DNA of 64,000 nt from Bacteriovoracaceae bacterium (lineage in GTDB: Bacteria > Bdellovibrionota > Bacteriovoracia > Bacteriovoracales > Bacteriovoracaceae): assembly GCA_947450475.1 (NCBI GenBank), contig CANFVK010000004.1, forward strand, positions 62,001 to 126,000, in the 5' to 3' direction. Every line of letters starts with the position of its first letter. The stretch's first letter is position 1. The translations under genes were made by a program, and so were the position numbers. Positions 34,584-43,740 of this stretch are shown here, piece by piece. The notes beneath the pieces were generated by a model. It worked only from the letters and a program-made list of their open reading frames with translations. It was not told the origin of the DNA and made no database searches.

Positions 34584-36044
34584 ATGAAAAATTGTAATCT
34601 TTATATCATTGTGTTCACTACACTTTTCACTCAAAAAATTTGGGCCGATAATAAAATTTTATTTATTGGAGGAGGCGGTGAACCCAAAAATATTTCGAGC
34701 ACAATTTTTGATCAAAGTTTAAATAACTTTGCTCAATTTATTCAAAGTAATAATTGGAAAAGTGATCTTGTCTTTAATGGTGGTCACGCTCAAACTGAAG
34801 CCATTATTGATAAAAAATTCAACTCCTCAAACACAAAGAGTACAATCACAAAAAATAATTTTAATAATATGGTTTCCAATTATAATAATCAAATGCTCTC
34901 AGGTGCCATTCGCCCTGGTGAAAGTGTCATGGTAATGATTGATTCTCATGGGGCAATGAGATCAGAATACGGAGATGAGAAAACCCATCAGATTGCGGTA
35001 GGTCAAGCACCTTCAAATCAAGGAGATCTCAATAATCTTTCAGGAACCCCTACTCTAAATTTAGATTCACTCAAAATACTTGCAGATACTGCAAAAGCCA
35101 AAGGAATCAAGTTAGCCATTGTAGATTTTAGTTGCCACTCTGGAAATTCTCTTCCGCTAGCGAATGAAGCAACTTGTGTTATTTCCTCTAGTGGCACAAA
35201 TCACTTTGGATATACAAGTTTTTCTGAAAGCTTCATTAGCAAAATGAAAAAGGGAAAAACATTGGAAGATGTTTTTCTTGAAACAAGAAAAACTACTTTT
35301 GACCAATCCTATCCAATGATTTCTTCACCTGAAGGTAAGCAAATAAATAACGATTTGTACCCAGGATTAACTCCTTACTTGTATTATTATGACAAAGATC
35401 CGCATTTGGATAAAATGGAGAAATATTTAAGTAGTGCTTCTACAAATATGGGATTGTGCCAGAGAGAAAATCAATTTAAAAATTTAAATCTTCAACTTGA
35501 TTCGATTCGCGCAGCAAATATCTTGAATATGAGTAATAATTTTCCAGAAATTAATAACCTCAAAAGCCTTATCTTAAAATACAAAAGTCAGCAGGATAAA
35601 TACATTAATTTAATGCGCTCTTGGGGAGTAAAGGAGCTAGATCGCAAAGAAATCTTTATTGGTCTGGCCAAAGTCGGAAACAAGACAGGTCGCATGGATG
35701 GCAATTATACTTGGAAAGAGATTGTCGAAACAGACTATGATTTAATTATTAAAAATGTGACTGAAGCATTAAATAGTACAAAAGACCCACAAACTCTAGC
35801 TGAGTATAAAGCATCAATAGAGATGCATTCTAAGGCTCGAGAAAAACAAAAAGAACTTCTGATACAATTTCCTAAACTAAAAAATTATAACCAAAACTTT
35901 AAAGCCTCTCTCGTCGAAATGGAAGGAACGATGTCTACGGCTAATCAAATAGCTCAAGAGGAAAGAAAACTTTATGATGCTATTTATGGCTCTATGAAGA
36001 AAAATAATAAACAATCAAATCCTTGCAGCGATTTTATTTTATAA
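34584..36044 (+). CDS. Secreted caspase-like (clan CD) cysteine peptidase, copy 1
   Basis: A 486-residue protein with signal peptide (NLYIIVFTTLFTQKIWA). The catalytic dyad of clan CD peptidases (caspases, legumain, gingipain) is visible: His122 in VMVMIDSHGA and Cys184 in LAIVDFSCHSGNSLP, each after a hydrophobic strand, separated by 62 residues. After residue 280 comes a helical region of about 200 residues and a terminal NPCSDFIL. Specificity is unknown. A small secreted protein gene follows after 15 bases. A close paralogue lies at 59728-61161 (shared IDxHGA, SCHSGN, PMISSP-GK, YLYY, NPC-DF-I). Start chosen at 34584 for the signal peptide; an ATG at 34515 is in frame. Confidence 0.8.
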   Translation: MKNCNLYIIVFTTLFTQKIWADNKILFIGGGGEPKNISSTIFDQSLNNFAQFIQSNNWKSDLVFNGGHAQTEAIIDKKFNSSNTKSTITKNNFNNMVSNYNNQMLSGAIRPGESVMVMIDSHGAMRSEYGDEKTHQIAVGQAPSNQGDLNNLSGTPTLNLDSLKILADTAKAKGIKLAIVDFSCHSGNSLPLANEATCVISSSGTNHFGYTSFSESFISKMKKGKTLEDVFLETRKTTFDQSYPMISSPEGKQINNDLYPGLTPYLYYYDKDPHLDKMEKYLSSASTNMGLCQRENQFKNLNLQLDSIRAANILNMSNNFPEINNLKSLILKYKSQQDKYINLMRSWGVKELDRKEIFIGLAKVGNKTGRMDGNYTWKEIVETDYDLIIKNVTEALNSTKDPQTLAEYKASIEMHSKAREKQKELLIQFPKLKNYNQNFKASLVEMEGTMSTANQIAQEERKLYDAIYGSMKKNNKQSNPCSDFIL

Positions 36045-36059
36045 TCAAGAGAGTTTCCA

Positions 36060-36431
36060 ATGTTGAAAAATTTTAATTTTGTTATCTTCTTCATTCTTTC
36101 AACAATATCAATATCGAGTTGGGCAACATGTGGTGATTATCAAGCTGTGGCTAAAGTGGAAATGACAGCTGGACAAATTGCACTTTTGATAAATCCTTCC
36201 AGTAAATCTGAAATATACTTAAGAGTTGAGTTTCCAGAACAAAGCAAACTTTCTCCTTATATTAATAGGTTCATTAGCTCTACTATATCAATAAGTCAGG
36301 AAATGGATTTTACAAGAGGAGTTGTTAGTAAAATTGAAAATATTGCAGAAGCAATTCCAGATCACCTTGCCACTTCAAAAGGCACAAAATTAAAACTTAT
36401 CAAAAAATTTAAATGTAAGAATAAAAATTAA
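36060..36431 (+). CDS. Small secreted partner of the caspase-like peptidase, copy 1
   Basis: A 123-residue protein with signal peptide (FVIFFILSTISISSWA). The mature form starts TCGDYQAVAKVEM, has KLSPYINRFISS in the middle, and ends with a second Cys (KKFKCK), so one disulfide is likely. It is paralogous to the product of 61158-61532: CGDY/CGEY, KSEIYLRVEF/KSEYQLIIDI, KLSPYIN/KLAPYVN, G-x-V/I-x-K-I/V-x-x-I and a Cys near the end, at matching spacing. In both places it adjoins the caspase-like peptidase gene. Possible roles are inhibitor, chaperone or pro-domain; none is shown by the sequence. Confidence 0.7.
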   Translation: MLKNFNFVIFFILSTISISSWATCGDYQAVAKVEMTAGQIALLINPSSKSEIYLRVEFPEQSKLSPYINRFISSTISISQEMDFTRGVVSKIENIAEAIPDHLATSKGTKLKLIKKFKCKNKN

Positions 36432-36433
36432 AT

Positions 36434-36883
36434 TCAATGTTTTTTCTTTATATAGAGTGTTTTTTCCACTTCAGCAATTATGTTTTGTGATTCGTCTTTA
36501 ACAAGAACGATGAGAATTGGTTCTATTTTATTTGTAGAATCTAAGGCTTTTTTGAAACTTTTTATTTGATCATCACTTATCTGAAAAAGTGCCCGAACCT
36601 TGCCGATTCCAGGTTTTTTAAACTTGATAGTCGCAGCTTTATCCCAAATAATATACTCGGGCCCCATAAGCTGAATGAGCATCAGCATGTAAAAGGGGTC
36701 TGTCATCGAATAGAGTGAACCACCGTAATGGGTGTTTACATAATTTCGGTTCCAAAATCTCATTTTTAATGAAACTTCTATTTCCTTATAATCTTTAGAC
36801 ATTGTTTCTATTTGAATACCGGCCCCCAAAAAAGGAGGCCAATAATTCAAAAACTTCAATAAATATTTTTTTCTAAATGACAT
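36434..36883 (-). CDS. DUF4442 hotdog-fold protein (putative thioesterase)
   Basis: A 149-residue protein that fits the DUF4442 hotdog-fold family. The pattern YWPPFLGAGIQIETMSKDYKEIEVSLKMRFWNRNYVNTHYGGSLYSMTDPFYMLMLIQLMG is typical, with N-x-x-x-x-HYGGS-x-x-x-x-DP. Related hotdog enzymes hydrolyse acyl-CoA or acyl-ACP thioesters; the substrate here is unknown. It is five bases after pepN on the minus strand and convergent with the small partner gene, with two bases between them. Confidence 0.82.
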   Translation of the reverse strand: MSFRKKYLLKFLNYWPPFLGAGIQIETMSKDYKEIEVSLKMRFWNRNYVNTHYGGSLYSMTDPFYMLMLIQLMGPEYIIWDKAATIKFKKPGIGKVRALFQISDDQIKSFKKALDSTNKIEPILIVLVKDESQNIIAEVEKTLYIKKKH

Positions 36884-36888
36884 TAAAA

Positions 36889-39486
36889 TTAAACCAGAAT
36901 TTTAGAAACTATTTCAAAAACATTTTTTGATAGTCCTTCAATTGCCATTACTCTTTCAAGTTCAGCTTTCATTAAACTTTTTAAACTTAATGGAAGTCGA
37001 GAGTAATCCTTGTAAGCAGACGCCAAACGGGATGCGACTTGAGGATTAAGTTTATCAATCTCAATAATTTTATCTGCTACTAATTTATAACCTCTCCCTG
37101 ATTTATGATTGAATTGCATTTTGTTCATTGCAAATTGACCAAAAAGTGATCGAACCAAGTTAGGGATTGTTTTATCATATACAGGATCATTTTCTAAACC
37201 TAGTACAACTTCAAAAGTTTCGTCATGGGAAGAAGTAGCTTGTACCGTTAACCATTTTTGAATTACTAAAGTTTCATTCTTCCATTTTTCATAAAAAGCA
37301 CTTATCGCTTGATTTTTGTATCTAGAATTCGAATGAACAAGTACAGTTAGCGCACTTAACTCATCAGTCATATTGCTGGCTGATGTAAATTGCTCAAATC
37401 CTAATATGCCATACTTTTCGTCTGGTACATAGGAAAGCAAGTCTAAACACTTTGCCCTAAGATCTCTTTGGCCCATTGATTTTGGATCAAGCTTATAAGC
37501 GCCTTTTTGATTTAAAGCATGGTACAAAGTAAGCAATTTATCTTGATGAGCAATGGCCAATGTTTCTTTAATGAAATTTCGGGCTTTCTCAGTTTCAGGG
37601 TAAAGTATTTCTGATTGTTCTAAATGAATTGCACCGACGTTGGGAATAGACATAGATAATGATTTTAAAGCTTCATCAATATTGTAGTCGACTAAAATAT
37701 GCCCAAAAGCTTCTACGTATTTTACATTTAGTTCCATCGGCTTTGCGGCCTTAATATCAAGAATAATGTCATTCATTAATTTTTGGGCGACTACTTGAGT
37801 AGCCTCAAAACGATTAAAAGCATCTTTATCATTTGCCATAAGAAATAATTGATCCTCGAAGCTAGCATCGCTAATTAATTTGATCGGTGCTGAAAAATCT
37901 CTATTTAGTGAAACAACTGGTTTTTCAGAAATATTCTCAAAAAGAAATTCTTGTTTAAATGATTTTAGTTCTAATGTTTTTGTCAAAAGATCCTGTCCCT
38001 GTGCTCCGACAAGACCAATTTTAAATGGAATGTGAAAAGGCATTGCATTTTTAATAGTATTTTTTGGGAGTTGCTGCTCGAGAGTTAGTTTAAAAATCTT
38101 TTTTTCAGCGTCAAATTGAGTTGAAGCTACAACTGTAGGGGTTCCATTTTGTGAATACCAATTTTTAAATTGTTCAAAATCATAATTATTGTTGGCAACG
38201 CTCATAGCATGAATAAAATCTTCGGTGCGTACCGCCTGGCCGTCAAAGAGTTCAAAATATTTATCCATTCCTTTTTTAAAACCTTCTTCTCCTAAAAGTG
38301 TTTGAATCATCCGGATTACTTCTGCACCTTTTTCGTAGATAGTCGCAGTATAAAAATTATTTATTTCGATATATGTATCAGGCTTAATCGGATGGCTTGT
38401 TGGCCCATTATCCTCTGGAAATTGAGCCCCTCTTAATCCCAGAACGGATTGGATTCTTTCTACATTGCGAGAATTCATATCTGCCGAGAACTCTTGATCG
38501 CGAAACACAGTTAATCCTTCTTTGAGAGTTAATTGAAACCAATCGCGGCAAGTAATTCTGTTTCCTGTCCAATTATGAAAATATTCGTGACCAATAACAG
38601 ATTCGATTCCATAGAAATTAGAATCTGTAGCTGTTTTGGGATTTGCAAGAACATATGCTGAATTAAAAATATTAAGACCCTTATTCTCCATCGCCCCCAT
38701 GTTAAATGCATCAACTGCAACAATCATGTATATATCTAAATCGTATTCAAGTCCGAAACGATCTTCGTCCCATTTCATCGATTTTTTTAATGACTCCATA
38801 GCATGATGACACTTATCTTCATTACCTTTATCACAATAAATTTCCAAGGCAACTTTTCTACCAGACTTAGTTGTGTATGAATCTTTTATAAATCCTAAGT
38901 CTCCAGCGACGAGAGCATAAAGATAGGATGGCTTCTTAAAAGGATCTACCCAAGTAACAAAATGTTTTCCATTTTCAAGTTCACCTTTTGATAGCGGATT
39001 TCCGTTAGAAAGCAATATCGGATAAAGTTTTTTATCTGCAATTATCTTTGTCGTAAACTTGGCCATGTTATCTGGGCGGTCTATGTAGAACGTGATTCTT
39101 CTAAAACCTTCCGGCTCATTTTGCGTGCAAAAAATGGTACCTGATTTGTAGAGACCATCTAAGGTTTTATTGGCTTGAGGATTAATTTCATTTTCAATTT
39201 CGAGAATAAAACTTTTTTTAACATTGGGTATAATTAATGTGTGATTTTCAATGCAATGAATATAGTCGCAAACTGCCTCACCATCAATCTTGACGGAGAT
39301 AAGTTTTAGCTCTTCTCCGTTAAGCACTAAAGGTTTGGGCTCATTGGTTTGTTTATTAATTTTTAATTTTGATTGAACTAAAGTGTGGTTATCTTCAAGA
39401 TGAAAAATCAAGTCTATCGTTTCAACTAAGTAATCTGGTTGTTGGTAGTCTGAAAGCTTTATCATTTTTGGATTTTCAGTTTTCAT
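36889..39486 (-). CDS. pepN: Aminopeptidase N (M1 family)
   Basis: An 865-residue zinc aminopeptidase. The substrate-recognition motif GAMEN (264-268) and zinc site HEYFHNWTGNR with His300, Glu301, His304 and Glu323 (LKEGLTVFRDQEFSAD) are intact. The form matches the bacterial PepN subgroup (E. coli-like), with YFHNWTGNRITCRDWFQL. No signal peptide, so it is cytoplasmic and completes breakdown of peptides, which suits a protein-consuming predator. An AAGGAG ribosome site precedes the ATG. Downstream it is followed by the DUF4442 gene; upstream by the DUF2797 gene 12 bases away. Confidence 0.97.
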   Translation of the reverse strand: MKTENPKMIKLSDYQQPDYLVETIDLIFHLEDNHTLVQSKLKINKQTNEPKPLVLNGEELKLISVKIDGEAVCDYIHCIENHTLIIPNVKKSFILEIENEINPQANKTLDGLYKSGTIFCTQNEPEGFRRITFYIDRPDNMAKFTTKIIADKKLYPILLSNGNPLSKGELENGKHFVTWVDPFKKPSYLYALVAGDLGFIKDSYTTKSGRKVALEIYCDKGNEDKCHHAMESLKKSMKWDEDRFGLEYDLDIYMIVAVDAFNMGAMENKGLNIFNSAYVLANPKTATDSNFYGIESVIGHEYFHNWTGNRITCRDWFQLTLKEGLTVFRDQEFSADMNSRNVERIQSVLGLRGAQFPEDNGPTSHPIKPDTYIEINNFYTATIYEKGAEVIRMIQTLLGEEGFKKGMDKYFELFDGQAVRTEDFIHAMSVANNNYDFEQFKNWYSQNGTPTVVASTQFDAEKKIFKLTLEQQLPKNTIKNAMPFHIPFKIGLVGAQGQDLLTKTLELKSFKQEFLFENISEKPVVSLNRDFSAPIKLISDASFEDQLFLMANDKDAFNRFEATQVVAQKLMNDIILDIKAAKPMELNVKYVEAFGHILVDYNIDEALKSLSMSIPNVGAIHLEQSEILYPETEKARNFIKETLAIAHQDKLLTLYHALNQKGAYKLDPKSMGQRDLRAKCLDLLSYVPDEKYGILGFEQFTSASNMTDELSALTVLVHSNSRYKNQAISAFYEKWKNETLVIQKWLTVQATSSHDETFEVVLGLENDPVYDKTIPNLVRSLFGQFAMNKMQFNHKSGRGYKLVADKIIEIDKLNPQVASRLASAYKDYSRLPLSLKSLMKAELERVMAIEGLSKNVFEIVSKILV

Positions 39487-39498
39487 TACAGGCTCCTT

Positions 39499-40323
39499 TT
39501 AGTATTCAATTTTAATTTTATATCCGGTATGGCTTCTTATATTAATAACTCCAGTATCAAACAAGAGATATTGCCCCTTTATTCCTTTGAGTACTCCCCC
39601 CACCTTTTTATCTTTTTCCAGAGAAAGTGAATTTATTTTTTGGGGATATTCTAAAATGGGATAAGATATTTTAACCATCGTTTCATCTTCTAAAACTGTA
39701 ATTTGTCCCGATCCCAGATCAGATTCTAATGAATCGATCTGCTCACCAAAAAGTTCAAACAGGCTATCTCGTGAGTCATAAAGATTTATCTCTTCATTTT
39801 GACCTTTGAGCATCTTTCTCCAATCTGTTTTATCTTTGACTTCAGTTGCAAATAGTTTTTCAAACAACCCGGATTGCAAGCGAGTGCTTACCTTTAAAAT
39901 GGGCAAAGCAGCTACGGCTCCCTGATCAATCCATCTGGTAGGTACTTGACCGGCCCGTGTAATTCCAACTTTCAATCCAGATGAATTGGCAAGATAGACA
40001 TAGTGATCTGTCATGCAATGAGATTGCCCCCATTGCGGTTCACGACAAGTCCCATTGGCAAAATGGCAGAGCTCTGGCTTAAGAATACATATATCACATT
40101 CAGCTAATTTTATGGAACACGGATAGCAGTAGCCGCCTGAAAAAGATTTCTTAGTCATTTTTTGGCAATGAGTGCAATTGATGATGTCTTGATATAATAA
40201 CCACAGACTTTTACCGACTAAAGAGTTAAGTTCCAATAAGTTTCCAGGACATAATTCCATTTTATAATGGGCATTCCCATTGACCAAACAAGTTTGCATC
40301 TTATCTAAATTAAAGCTATCCAT
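39499..40323 (-). CDS. DUF2797 family protein
   Basis: A 274-residue protein. It has paired Cys motifs (NCTHCQKMTKKSFSGGYCYPCSIKLAECDICILKPELCHF) suggestive of zinc binding, followed by CREPQWGQSHCMTDHYVYLANSSGLKVGITRAGQVPTRWIDQGA, the core of DUF2797. The YVYLA-x-x-x-G-x-K-V-G-I-T/R segment resembles a GIY-YIG-like fold with a conserved Arg-Trp. Biochemical function is not established. It precedes pepN in the same direction and diverges from the PilZ gene. Confidence 0.8.
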   Translation of the reverse strand: MDSFNLDKMQTCLVNGNAHYKMELCPGNLLELNSLVGKSLWLLYQDIINCTHCQKMTKKSFSGGYCYPCSIKLAECDICILKPELCHFANGTCREPQWGQSHCMTDHYVYLANSSGLKVGITRAGQVPTRWIDQGAVAALPILKVSTRLQSGLFEKLFATEVKDKTDWRKMLKGQNEEINLYDSRDSLFELFGEQIDSLESDLGSGQITVLEDETMVKISYPILEYPQKINSLSLEKDKKVGGVLKGIKGQYLLFDTGVINIRSHTGYKIKIEY

Positions 40324-40411
40324 GGGGAAGGATTCTACTTAAGAAGAACGCTTAAGTCAGGAAAAAAATCCCAAACTAAAGTCTATTGAGCTAAGTGCCG
40401 AAAATGTATAT

Positions 40412-41188
40412 ATGAATGACAAAAAAGACCCTAATCTAAAACACTATTTTCAGCCAGTGGACTTCGAAGAGTTTGCTGAGAGTATGCAGGCGCACTGCAG
40501 TCTCGATGGGTCGCAAACCTTAACCCTCTGGGAACAAGGTGAATCAGAAGATAAGGCCGAATACTATATTGCGGAAGCTTATGACCCATCGACCAAGATT
40601 ATAAAACTTAAGCCTACTGGTAAATTAGTCACTAAAATTACCGGTTCTCCAAAAGTTGGCAAGTTAGTTTTAATTAAGGTGCCCATAGAACAAAAAATTC
40701 ATTATTTCACAACCGGTGTCTTAAGATTTCATGCCTCAACTTTGAGCTATAGTTTCGAAGTTCAACAAGAAGTCTATAAAAGCCAGCAAAGGGGTAATTT
40801 TCGCTTAAATGCTAGTCCTGTTATACCTATCCAATTTAAAATAGATGAACAGGTTTTTGATGCCTTAGATTTATCAATAGGTGGTACTAGTTTTTTGATT
40901 AATGACTATGAAGTCGTCCGGTTTGCCAAGGGAAAAATCTTCAAAGAATGCACTTTGCGATTTGATAGAAAGAATTATTTTATTCCCTTATCTATTATTG
41001 CTGCTCATTTGCCAGGACCTGAAGAAAATGGAAAACCTTCAAGGAAAATAAAAGTTGGAATATCCTTTAAAGACCTGCCGAGAAAAACAGAAGATGAACT
41101 TTACATAAAAATTTCAACTGAAGCCAGGGGAGAAGAAATGAAAAAAAAATTCGACTCCATCGTTGCCAAAAAGAAAGAGGATACCTAG
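40412..41188 (+). CDS. PilZ-domain protein (putative c-di-GMP receptor)
   Basis: A 258-residue cytoplasmic protein. The C-terminal half contains the PilZ consensus RxxxR (RGNFR, about residues 129-133) and DxSxxG (LDLSIGGTSFLI, about 155-166), the two c-di-GMP contact motifs. The N-terminal half is a separate beta-rich domain, as in YcgR-like proteins. It probably reads c-di-GMP to control motility or other behaviour. It stands as a single gene followed by a hairpin. Confidence 0.85.
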   Translation: MNDKKDPNLKHYFQPVDFEEFAESMQAHCSLDGSQTLTLWEQGESEDKAEYYIAEAYDPSTKIIKLKPTGKLVTKITGSPKVGKLVLIKVPIEQKIHYFTTGVLRFHASTLSYSFEVQQEVYKSQQRGNFRLNASPVIPIQFKIDEQVFDALDLSIGGTSFLINDYEVVRFAKGKIFKECTLRFDRKNYFIPLSIIAAHLPGPEENGKPSRKIKVGISFKDLPRKTEDELYIKISTEARGEEMKKKFDSIVAKKKEDT

Positions 41189-41203
41189 GTTCTATCACTA
41201 CTC

Positions 41204-41234
41204 ATCTCTCTTAAATTCTTGAAATAAGAGAGAT
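41204..41234 (+). terminator. Hairpin after the PilZ gene
   Basis: A perfect ten-base stem: ATCTCTCTTA (41204-41213) with TAAGAGAGAT (41225-41234), 11-base loop, followed by TTAGGCTATTT. The T tract is weak, but its position 15 bases after the stop codon favours a terminator that isolates the ceramide locus. Confidence 0.55.
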
Positions 41235-41321
41235 TTAGGCTATTTCAAGAGCCGCATAGATTTTTCACGGTTGGTCTATTTGATTGACGATAGCGGCCTT
41301 TGAGAGTAATTTTTTGACCAT

Positions 41322-42551
41322 ATGGAAATTATAAAAAGAGATTCGAAAATGGTTAAAAATTCGTTTGTTGACAGCAAGATTCTTGAGCGTGCTAATCTTA
41401 TGCGCGATAATGATCTTTACCCTTTTTTCAGAGCAATTGAAGAAACAGAAGCTTCAACTGTTACCGTAAAAGGTAAAAAACAAATCATGATAGGTTCAAA
41501 CAATTATTTAGGCCTCACTCATCATTCTTATGTTAAGGAAGCTGCCATAAAGGCAATTGAAAAATATGGTACAGGTTGTACTGGATCGAGATTTCTTAAT
41601 GGAAATTTAAATATTCATGAAGAATTAGATGAAAAATTAGCTCGTTATTTGGGTCATGAGAAAGCGATTGTTTTTTCTACAGGTATGCAATCAAATTTAG
41701 GTGCATTATCAGCTCTTTGCGGACCCAAGGATTTAATGTTATTTGATTCTGAAAACCATGCATCTATTATAGATGCTTCAAGACTCTCACTTGGTACGAC
41801 TTTTAAGTATAAGCATAACGATATGGCTTCTCTGGAAGAACTTCTCGAAAGCAATGTTAATCGATTCAATCGAGTGATAATTGTTGCAGATGGTGTCTTT
41901 TCAATGACTGGTGACATAATGAAATTGCCGGAAGTTGTTACTCTTGCCAAAAAATATGGTGCCCTTGTTTATGTTGATGATGCTCACGGCTTGGGAGTCA
42001 TGGGTCCCCAGGGAAGAGGAACTATGCATCACTTTAACTTAACCAAAGAAGTAGATTTTAACATGGGAACATTCTCGAAATCCTTTGCTTCCATTGGAGG
42101 AGTCATATCTGGATCAGCAGATGCAATTGATTATATTAAACACACGGCTAGATCTTTTATGTTTTCGGCTTCAATGCCTCCATCTGCTGTTGCAACTGTT
42201 TCAGCATGTATTGATGTAATTACCAAAGATGAATCAATTCTTACTAACCTTTGGGACAACGTTGAATTCATGAGAAATGGATTTAAAGAACTAGGTTTCT
42301 ATACTTACGGTTCACAAACTCCGATTATTCCTATTTTTATTGGGGATGATATGAATGCTTTAAAAATGACAAAATTTTTAGAGGCAAATGGAGTTTTCTG
42401 TACTCCTGTTTTACCTCCAGCGGTTCCCAAGGGAGAAGCTCTAATTAGAACTAGCTATATGGCTTCTCACAACAAGCAAGATCTTGCCACTGCATTACAA
42501 GTCTTTGCAGATGCAAAAAAAGTTTTTGAAATCCCTTCATCAATTCACTAA
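41322..42551 (+). CDS. Alpha-oxoamine synthase, probable serine palmitoyltransferase
   Basis: A fold-type I PLP enzyme of the AONS/KBL/SPT family that condenses an amino acid with an acyl thioester. Visible: GSNNYLGL, TGCTGSRFLNGN, His146 stacking on PLP (SENHASIIDA), DDAHGLGVMGPQGRG and the PLP Lys253 (GTFSKSFASIGG). Alternatives are 8-amino-7-oxononanoate or 2-amino-3-oxobutyrate synthase. The SPT call comes from context: the next two genes look like bacterial ceramide synthase and ceramide reductase. An ATG at 41349 with AAGAG upstream may be the real start. Product would be 3-ketosphinganine in the cytoplasm. Confidence 0.85.
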   Translation: MEIIKRDSKMVKNSFVDSKILERANLMRDNDLYPFFRAIEETEASTVTVKGKKQIMIGSNNYLGLTHHSYVKEAAIKAIEKYGTGCTGSRFLNGNLNIHEELDEKLARYLGHEKAIVFSTGMQSNLGALSALCGPKDLMLFDSENHASIIDASRLSLGTTFKYKHNDMASLEELLESNVNRFNRVIIVADGVFSMTGDIMKLPEVVTLAKKYGALVYVDDAHGLGVMGPQGRGTMHHFNLTKEVDFNMGTFSKSFASIGGVISGSADAIDYIKHTARSFMFSASMPPSAVATVSACIDVITKDESILTNLWDNVEFMRNGFKELGFYTYGSQTPIIPIFIGDDMNALKMTKFLEANGVFCTPVLPPAVPKGEALIRTSYMASHNKQDLATALQVFADAKKVFEIPSSIH

Positions 42552-42594
42552 AATAAGCTAGGATTTCAAAAATAATATTTTGGAGATCCTAGCT

Positions 42595-43734
42595 ATGACA
42601 TCGTCATCGTCTATTAAAATTAGAGAAATTAACCTAGCTTATAAAAAAGATTTAAAAGAATTTGTAGAAATGCCATGGGCCATTTATAAGAATGACCCAC
42701 ATTGGGTTCCGCCCCTAAAAATGGCAGTAAAAGACCTGCTGAATATAAATAAGCATCCCTTTTACCAAACCGCCAAAGTAAAGGCTTGGCTGGCTGAAAT
42801 TGATGGTTCTATTGTTGGTAGAATCATGGCGGTAAATAATCACGCTTACAATAAATATCACAACACCAAATTAGGATTTTTTGGATTTTTTGAATCCATA
42901 AATGATCATGCCGTTTCTAATTTACTTTTAAAAACCGCTGAAGAATCGCTTAAATCAGAAGGCTTGACTTCAATCCAAGGACCAATGAATCCTGGAACTA
43001 ATTATGAATGTGGATTATTGATTGATAAATACGACGATGCCCCCCAAATTATGATGACCTATAATCCATCTTATTATGAAACCCAAATTACAAAAGAAGG
43101 ATATATCAAGGCGATGGACCTTTTAGCCTATAACGTGGATGCACACTTCCAGATGCCCAAAATCATTATGGATATTGCTGAGAGAACTGAAAAAAAGTCT
43201 AAGGTAACTTTTAGAACTTTAAATTTAAAAAATTGGAATAAAGAACTTGATACCATGTTCGACATTTATAACTCTGCCTGGGAAACTAATTGGGGATTTG
43301 TTCCAATGACCAAAGAAGAATTCTATCATACTGCAAAGGATTTGAAATCTATCGTCAATCCTGAGCTAGTTCATTTTGCAATGGTCGACGGAATAGAAGC
43401 TGGATTTATTCTAACTTTGCCTGATCTCAATCAAGTATTTAAAGAGATCCCTTCTGGGAATTTAACTCCAATGGCCATTTTTAAAATTCTTACTGCTAAA
43501 AAAAGGATGACGAGAGTCCGGGTTATCACCATGGGGATAAAAAAAGAGTACCGTAAAATTGGATTAGAAACTCTTTTATATAAGCATAACCATATCGCTA
43601 TCAAAAAAAATCCTCTTATTAAAAACATTGAAATGAGCTGGATCCTTGAAAGCAACTTAGAAATGAATAAACCCTTAATTAGAATGGGTGGAGAAGCTTA
43701 TAAGCGCTATCGCGTTTATGAGAAATCTCTTTAA
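42595..43734 (+). CDS. GNAT-like acyltransferase, probable bacterial ceramide synthase (bCerS)
   Basis: A 379-residue protein opening with FVEMPWAIYKNDPHWVPPLKMAVKDLLNINKHPFYQTAKVKAWLAEIDGSIVGRIMAVNN, then YHNTKLGFFGFFES. This is the hallmark start of the large GNAT-like family to which the Caulobacter ceramide synthase belongs (from memory). Later TSIQGPMNPGTNYECGLLID and RVITMGIKKEYRKIGLETLLY complete the pattern; the latter matches a GNAT CoA-binding motif. It would N-acylate 3-ketosphinganine. The ATG at 42595 has GGAG nine bases upstream. It sits between the SPT and epimerase-like genes, six bases before the latter. Without structure comparison, another N-acyltransferase role remains possible. 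Confidence 0.7.
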   Translation: MTSSSSIKIREINLAYKKDLKEFVEMPWAIYKNDPHWVPPLKMAVKDLLNINKHPFYQTAKVKAWLAEIDGSIVGRIMAVNNHAYNKYHNTKLGFFGFFESINDHAVSNLLLKTAEESLKSEGLTSIQGPMNPGTNYECGLLIDKYDDAPQIMMTYNPSYYETQITKEGYIKAMDLLAYNVDAHFQMPKIIMDIAERTEKKSKVTFRTLNLKNWNKELDTMFDIYNSAWETNWGFVPMTKEEFYHTAKDLKSIVNPELVHFAMVDGIEAGFILTLPDLNQVFKEIPSGNLTPMAIFKILTAKKRMTRVRVITMGIKKEYRKIGLETLLYKHNHIAIKKNPLIKNIEMSWILESNLEMNKPLIRMGGEAYKRYRVYEKSL

Positions 43735-43740
43735 TATTTA

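Noticed and set aside
36060-36431. Classical toxin-immunity (contact-dependent) pair
   Set aside because: The small protein has its own signal peptide and the peptidase lacks delivery domains (no PAAR, Rhs or LXG), so a normal effector-immunity reading is not supported; a periplasmic inhibitor remains possible.
41322-42551. Biotin (bioF) or threonine-degradation (kbl) enzyme
   Set aside because: No bio or tdh genes adjoin it, while ceramide synthase- and reductase-like genes do; context favours serine palmitoyltransferase, though sequence alone does not decide.
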